A DNA stretch of 64,000 nucleotides from Aeromicrobium sp. 9AM (GTDB lineage: Bacteria; Actinomycetota; Actinomycetes; Propionibacteriales; Nocardioidaceae), in NCBI RefSeq assembly GCF_902506105.1, contig NZ_LR733303.1, positions 1 to 64,000 on the forward strand, read 5' to 3'. Position numbers and translations under genes: made by a program. Shown here one piece after another: positions 59,348 to 64,000 of the stretch. The notes under the pieces are model-generated. The model made no database searches. It was not told the DNA's origin and saw only the letters and a list, made by a program, of their open reading frames with translations. Within the stretch, counting starts at the first letter, position 1. The number at the start of each line of letters is the position of its first letter.

Positions 59348-60408
59348 CACTCAGTCCCTTCGCCGACGGAGGTGGCCAGCCAGCTGTCGATGCTCGTGAG
59401 GGTTGCGCTCACGGTGTCTGAAGGAGCGTACGACCTGCGGATCGACATGCGGGCGAGATCGGCGAGTTCCTCATCGGTGAAGTCCTGCGCGGCCCGCAGC
59501 ACGGCGTACTGACCGGCGAGGCGCGATCCGAACAGGAGGGGATCGTCGGCGCCGAGAGCCACGTCGACGCCGGCGGCGGTCAGTGTGCGCACGGGCACCT
59601 CCTCGAGCGTGCTGTAGACGCCGAGCGACACGTTGGAGGTGGGGCAGACCTCGAGGGCCACCCCTTCGGCGGCGATGCGATCAAGCACCGCCGTGCTCTC
59701 CGAGGCGCGCACCCCGTGTCCCAGCCGGTCGGGGTGCAGCTGGTCGAGGCACTGCGTGATGTGCGCCGGTCCCCGCAGCTCCCCGCCGTGCGGCACGAGC
59801 GCCAGCCCGGCTCGCTCGGCGATCGCGAACGCCGGCCCGAACTCCGTGGTGTCGCCGCGCCGCTCGTCGTTGGACAGGCCGAAGCCGATCACCCCGCGTC
59901 CGGCGTACTGGGCAGCGAGGCGGGCCAACGTGCGGGCGTCCATCGGGTGCCGGGTGCGGTTGGCCGCCACGACCACCCCGATGCCGATGCCGGCCCGGTC
60001 GGAGGCGTCACGAGCGGCGTCGATGACGAGGTCGGTGAATGCCGTGATGCCGCCGAAGCGGGCTCCGTAGCCGGAGGGGTCGACCTGGATCTCGGTCCAG
60101 ACCGAGCCGTCGGCGGCATCGTCCTGCGCGGCTTCGAGGATCAGGCGACGTACGTCGTCCTCGGTGCGGAGCACGGACCGCGCCACGTCGTACAGGCGCT
60201 GGAACCGGAACCAGCCCTTCTCATCGGTCGTGCTGAGCTGCGGCGGCCAGTCCTCGGTCAGTGAGGCCGGCAGGCGTATGCCGTCGCGCTCGGCCAGCTC
60301 GAGCAACGTGCCGTGCCGCATCGAGCCGGTGAAGTGCAGGTGCAGATGCGCCTTGGGAAGTGCCGACAGCGACCGGCGGTCCGAGTGGTCAAAGGGCACA
60401 GTGGCCAT
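59347..60408 (-). CDS. add: Adenosine deaminase
   Basis: 353 residues. Deaminates adenosine and deoxyadenosine to inosine forms in purine salvage. Metal-binding N-terminal motif KAHLHLHFTGSM, later HGGELRGPAHITQCLDQLHP (catalytic Glu region), RLGHGVRASE (metal His), CPTSNVSLGVYST and the final ALGADDPLLFGS (metal Asp). The protein begins MATVPFDHSDRRSLSALPKA. The divergence of the first motif (HLHLHFTGS rather than ELHxHLxGS) still keeps both histidines. Its stop overlaps the first DUF4190-type gene in the reading direction. Confidence 0.88.
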   Translation of the reverse strand: MATVPFDHSDRRSLSALPKAHLHLHFTGSMRHGTLLELAERDGIRLPASLTEDWPPQLSTTDEKGWFRFQRLYDVARSVLRTEDDVRRLILEAAQDDAADGSVWTEIQVDPSGYGARFGGITAFTDLVIDAARDASDRAGIGIGVVVAANRTRHPMDARTLARLAAQYAGRGVIGFGLSNDERRGDTTEFGPAFAIAERAGLALVPHGGELRGPAHITQCLDQLHPDRLGHGVRASESTAVLDRIAAEGVALEVCPTSNVSLGVYSTLEEVPVRTLTAAGVDVALGADDPLLFGSRLAGQYAVLRAAQDFTDEELADLARMSIRRSYAPSDTVSATLTSIDSWLATSVGEGTE

Positions 60409-60426
60409 CCTGCCAGTCGGCGTCCG

Positions 60427-61824
<1,398 letters not shown>

Positions 61825-61908
61825 GGACCCATGCTAAAACATGAGGAAAGGCTCAGGTTTTTGGGTGGCGGCCCTCGGTTCGACGAGGGCGGGGCGCACC
61901 ACGTACAC

Positions 61909-61937
61909 TTGACCCACCGGTGAATATTCACTCTAGA
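61909..61937 (+). promoter_or_regulatory. Possible housekeeping promoter for tRNA-Trp
   Basis: TTGACC (61909-61914), a 17-nt spacer and TCTAGA (61932-61937), about 45 nt before tRNA-Trp. The -35 is good and the -10 is weak. Confidence 0.35.
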
Positions 61938-61982
61938 TCGTCATGCCCTCAACAGGTTTGACCCCGGAGCGAGATTCGACTG

Positions 61983-62055
61983 AGGGCACTAGCTCAACTG
62001 GCAGAGCATCGGTCTCCAAAACCGAAGGTTGGGGGTTCAAGTCCCTCGTGCCCTG
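61983..62055 (+). tRNA. tRNA-Trp (CCA)
   Basis: 73 nt. Acceptor AGGGCAC/GTGCCCT, D arm AGCTCAACTGGCAGAGC, anticodon stem CGGTC/ACCG region around TCCAAA (anticodon CCA), T arm GGGGG-TTCAAGT-CCCTC, discriminator G. It lies 35 nt before secE, the standard actinobacterial order. Confidence 0.96.
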
Positions 62056-62090
62056 CGAGACATGACAACCACGAACGACGAAGGAGTACC

Positions 62091-62312
62091 GTGAGCGACC
62101 GTCACGAGCTGGCCGGCACATCCGGCAAACGCACGTCGCCGATCACGTTCTACCGACAGGTGATCGCCGAGCTCCGCAAGGTGGTCTGGCCGACTCGCCC
62201 CCAGGTGGTCAACTACTTCTGGGTCGTTCTGGTGTTCGTGCTCTTCATGATGGCCATCGTGGCTGGACTCGACTACGGGTTCGGCAAGGCCGCGTTCTGG
62301 ATCTTCGCGTAG
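62091..62312 (+). CDS. secE: Preprotein translocase subunit SecE
   Basis: 73 residues from GTG 62091, with AAGGAG 6 nt upstream. Cytoplasmic amphipathic part [19 protein letters not shown] followed by one helix ([20 protein letters not shown]). SecE clamps the SecY channel. First of secE-nusG-rplK-rplA after tRNA-Trp. Confidence 0.96.
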   Translation: MSDRHELAGTSGKRTSPITFYRQVIAELRKVVWPTRPQVVNYFWVVLVFVLFMMAIVAGLDYGFGKAAFWIFA

Positions 62313-62328
62313 CAACCAAAGGAATTTT

Positions 62329-63210
62329 GTGACTCAAGGCATCGACCCGCAGACCAGCTCCGAGACCGACGAGGTCGAAGAGCTCGAGCCGTCGACCCCT
62401 GCTGCCGAGGACGTCGACGCGCCTGAAGCAGACGTCGAGACGTCGATCCCTGCATCGGACGACGACGTCGACGACGCGACCGTCGAGGACCCGACCCTGG
62501 GTGCCGATGTCGCTGACGAGGCGCTCGAGGACGTCGTGGCCGACGAGGACGCAACCGACGAGGACGCAGCCGACGTACCGGCCGAGGACGAGCCGGTTGC
62601 CGACGCGCTCCAGGAGTTCCGCGACCGTCTGCACAACCAGATCGGCGACTGGTACGTCGTCCACACCTACTCCGGCATGGAGAAGCGGGTGAAGTCCAAC
62701 CTCGAGAACCGCGTCACGTCGCTCAACGCCGAGGACTTCATCTTCGAGGTCGTCGTGCCGACCGAAGAGGTCGCCGAGATCAAGAACGGTCAGCGCAAGC
62801 TCGTCAAGCGCACCGTGCTCCCCGGCTACGTCCTGGTCCGCATGGACCTCACCGACGAGTCGTGGGGCGTCGTCCGCCACACGCCGTCCGTCACCGGGTT
62901 CGTGGGCAACTCCCACCAGCCGGTCCCCCTCAGTCTTGCCGAGGTCGAGAGCATGCTCGCCCCGGCAGTGGAGGCAGAAGTCGCAACCGCGACCGACACC
63001 CCCGATCAGCAGCAGGCGAAGGCCTCCAAGGTCGAGTTCACCGACTTCTCCGTCGGCGACTCCGTCATGGTCGTCGATGGCCCGTTCGCCACGCTGCACG
63101 CGACCATCACGGAGATCAACATCGACGCACAGAGGGTCAAGGCCCTCGTGGAGATCTTCGGCCGCGAAACCCCGGTCGAGCTCAGCTTCACCCAGATCCA
63201 GAAGGTCTGA
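62329..63210 (+). CDS. nusG: Transcription termination/antitermination factor NusG
   Basis: 293 residues from GTG 62329, preceded by AAAGGAATTTT. The first 95 residues are an acidic, probably disordered extension (Glu/Asp/Ala-rich), as seen in actinobacterial NusG. The NGN domain runs from about 105 ([20 protein letters not shown]) to 215 (VTGFVGN), and the KOW domain closes the protein ([20 protein letters not shown]). It links RNA polymerase with the ribosome and Rho. Followed by rplK. Confidence 0.96.
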   Translation: MTQGIDPQTSSETDEVEELEPSTPAAEDVDAPEADVETSIPASDDDVDDATVEDPTLGADVADEALEDVVADEDATDEDAADVPAEDEPVADALQEFRDRLHNQIGDWYVVHTYSGMEKRVKSNLENRVTSLNAEDFIFEVVVPTEEVAEIKNGQRKLVKRTVLPGYVLVRMDLTDESWGVVRHTPSVTGFVGNSHQPVPLSLAEVESMLAPAVEAEVATATDTPDQQQAKASKVEFTDFSVGDSVMVVDGPFATLHATITEINIDAQRVKALVEIFGRETPVELSFTQIQKV

Positions 63211-63261
63211 GCCAACCGGTTCTCATCAGCACCAACCATTCAGTAGTCAAGGACCCGAGAA

Positions 63262-63690
63262 ATGCCTCCCAAGAAGAAAGTCGCAGCCATCGTCAAGGTG
63301 CAGCTGCAGGCCGGTATGGCCAACCCGGCGCCGCCCGTCGGCACCGCGCTCGGCCCCCACGGCGTCAACATCATGGAGTTCTGCAAGGCCTACAACTCGG
63401 CCACAGAAGCCATGCGTGGCAACGTCGTCCCGGTCGAGATCACGATCTACGAGGACCGTACGTTCAGCTTCATCACCAAGACGCCGCCCGCGGCTGAGCT
63501 GATCAAGAAGGCCGCCGGACTGCAGAAGGGCTCGCCCGTTCCGCACAAGGACAAGGTCGGCAAGATCTCCAAGGACCAGATCCGCGAGATCGCCACGACC
63601 AAGATGCCGGACCTCAACGCGACCGACATCGATGCCGCCATGAAGATCGTCGAGGGCACTGCGCGCTCGATGGGCGTCACGACGGACTGA
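63262..63690 (+). CDS. rplK: 50S ribosomal protein L11
   Basis: 142 residues from ATG 63262. [21 protein letters not shown] at the start, [20 protein letters not shown] and the C-terminal rRNA-binding domain ([20 protein letters not shown]). Forms the L11 stalk base and is needed for stringent-response sensing. Standard length and order. Confidence 0.97.
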   Translation: MPPKKKVAAIVKVQLQAGMANPAPPVGTALGPHGVNIMEFCKAYNSATEAMRGNVVPVEITIYEDRTFSFITKTPPAAELIKKAAGLQKGSPVPHKDKVGKISKDQIREIATTKMPDLNATDIDAAMKIVEGTARSMGVTTD

Positions 63691-63773
63691 CAACACTCAC
63701 CAAGCAGTAGGTGGCAGGGCCCGCTGGGCCCGTTCAGACCACAACTGGTTCATACAAGAAGGAAGACCAGAGA

Positions 63774-64000
63774 TGGCACAGCACAGCAAGGCGTACCGCC
63801 AGGTCGCCGAAAAGATCGACAAGGACAACCTCTACACACCTCTCCAGGCCACGACGCTGGCCAAGGAGTCGGGGAGCAAGAAGTACGACTCGACGGTGGA
63901 TGTCTCCATCCGTCTGGGCGTCGATCCCCGCAAGGCCGACCAGATGGTGCGCGGCACCGTCAACCTCCCCCACGGCACGGGCAAGACCGCACGGGTCCTG
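63774..64000 (+). CDS. rplA: 50S ribosomal protein L1, partial
   Basis: The first 75 codons from ATG 63774, with GAAGGAAG upstream. Reads [19 protein letters not shown], then [20 protein letters not shown] and [13 protein letters not shown], the N-terminal domain of L1. Cut by the window edge. L1 binds 23S rRNA and can repress its own operon. Confidence 0.95.

Overview
High-GC DNA from an actinobacterium. The rpmG/murB and tRNA-Trp/secE/nusG/rplK/rplA blocks, an actinobacterial SigK-RskA locus, a Pls/PosA-type synthetase and frequent GTG starts point to Nocardioidaceae or a close relative (inference; no 16S rRNA is present). || Region 1 (1-2.1 kb) is lower in GC and accessory in character: a glycine-rich hydrophobic protein followed by a small membrane protein, and a convergent coiled-coil protein of a type seen near conjugation genes. 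Region 2 (2.1-12.65 kb) is an island bounded by two identical 51-nt copies of the 3' half of a tRNA-Tyr gene. It carries a complete respiratory nitrate reductase module (CBS protein, YwiC-like protein, narK, narG, narH, narJ, narI, cupin) but no integrase. The DNA beside both tRNA fragments is itself related (short direct repeats at the same distance, matching terminator hairpins), so two related elements appear to be stacked, with the intact tRNA-Tyr probably upstream of the window. || Region 3 (12.7-22.6 kb) is chromosomal: UDG-family protein, LysE exporter, hydrolase and methyltransferase, then a Pls/PosA-family single-module synthetase overlapping an M1 metallopeptidase gene, with a convergent phosphopantetheinyl transferase. 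This could make a short or homopolymeric peptide from a basic amino acid. A PPK2 polyphosphate kinase follows. || Region 4 (22.6-31.3 kb) is envelope-directed: two COG4705-like membrane proteins flanking DedA and PAP2 proteins, a two-component system, and a divergent operon of a GT-C glycosyltransferase, a polyprenyl-phosphate sugar synthase and a GtrA protein. Region 5 (31.3-39.8 kb) has two ABC ATPases, two large FtsX-type permeases, a TetR regulator and an FBP-domain protein. Region 6 (39.9-44.1 kb) is the sigK-rskA locus with its FAD oxidoreductase, DUF1365 and DUF1295 genes, with two matching SigK-like promoters. || Region 7 (44.2-56.4 kb) holds a polar amino-acid ABC importer, small membrane proteins, two two-component systems, pyrD, and a TetR/MFS drug-efflux pair with a triple palindromic operator. 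Region 8 (56.4-64 kb) is housekeeping: tRNA-Thr, tRNA-Met, rpmG, murB, three tandem related proline-rich membrane proteins, adenosine deaminase, malic enzyme, tRNA-Trp, secE, nusG, rplK and the start of rplA.
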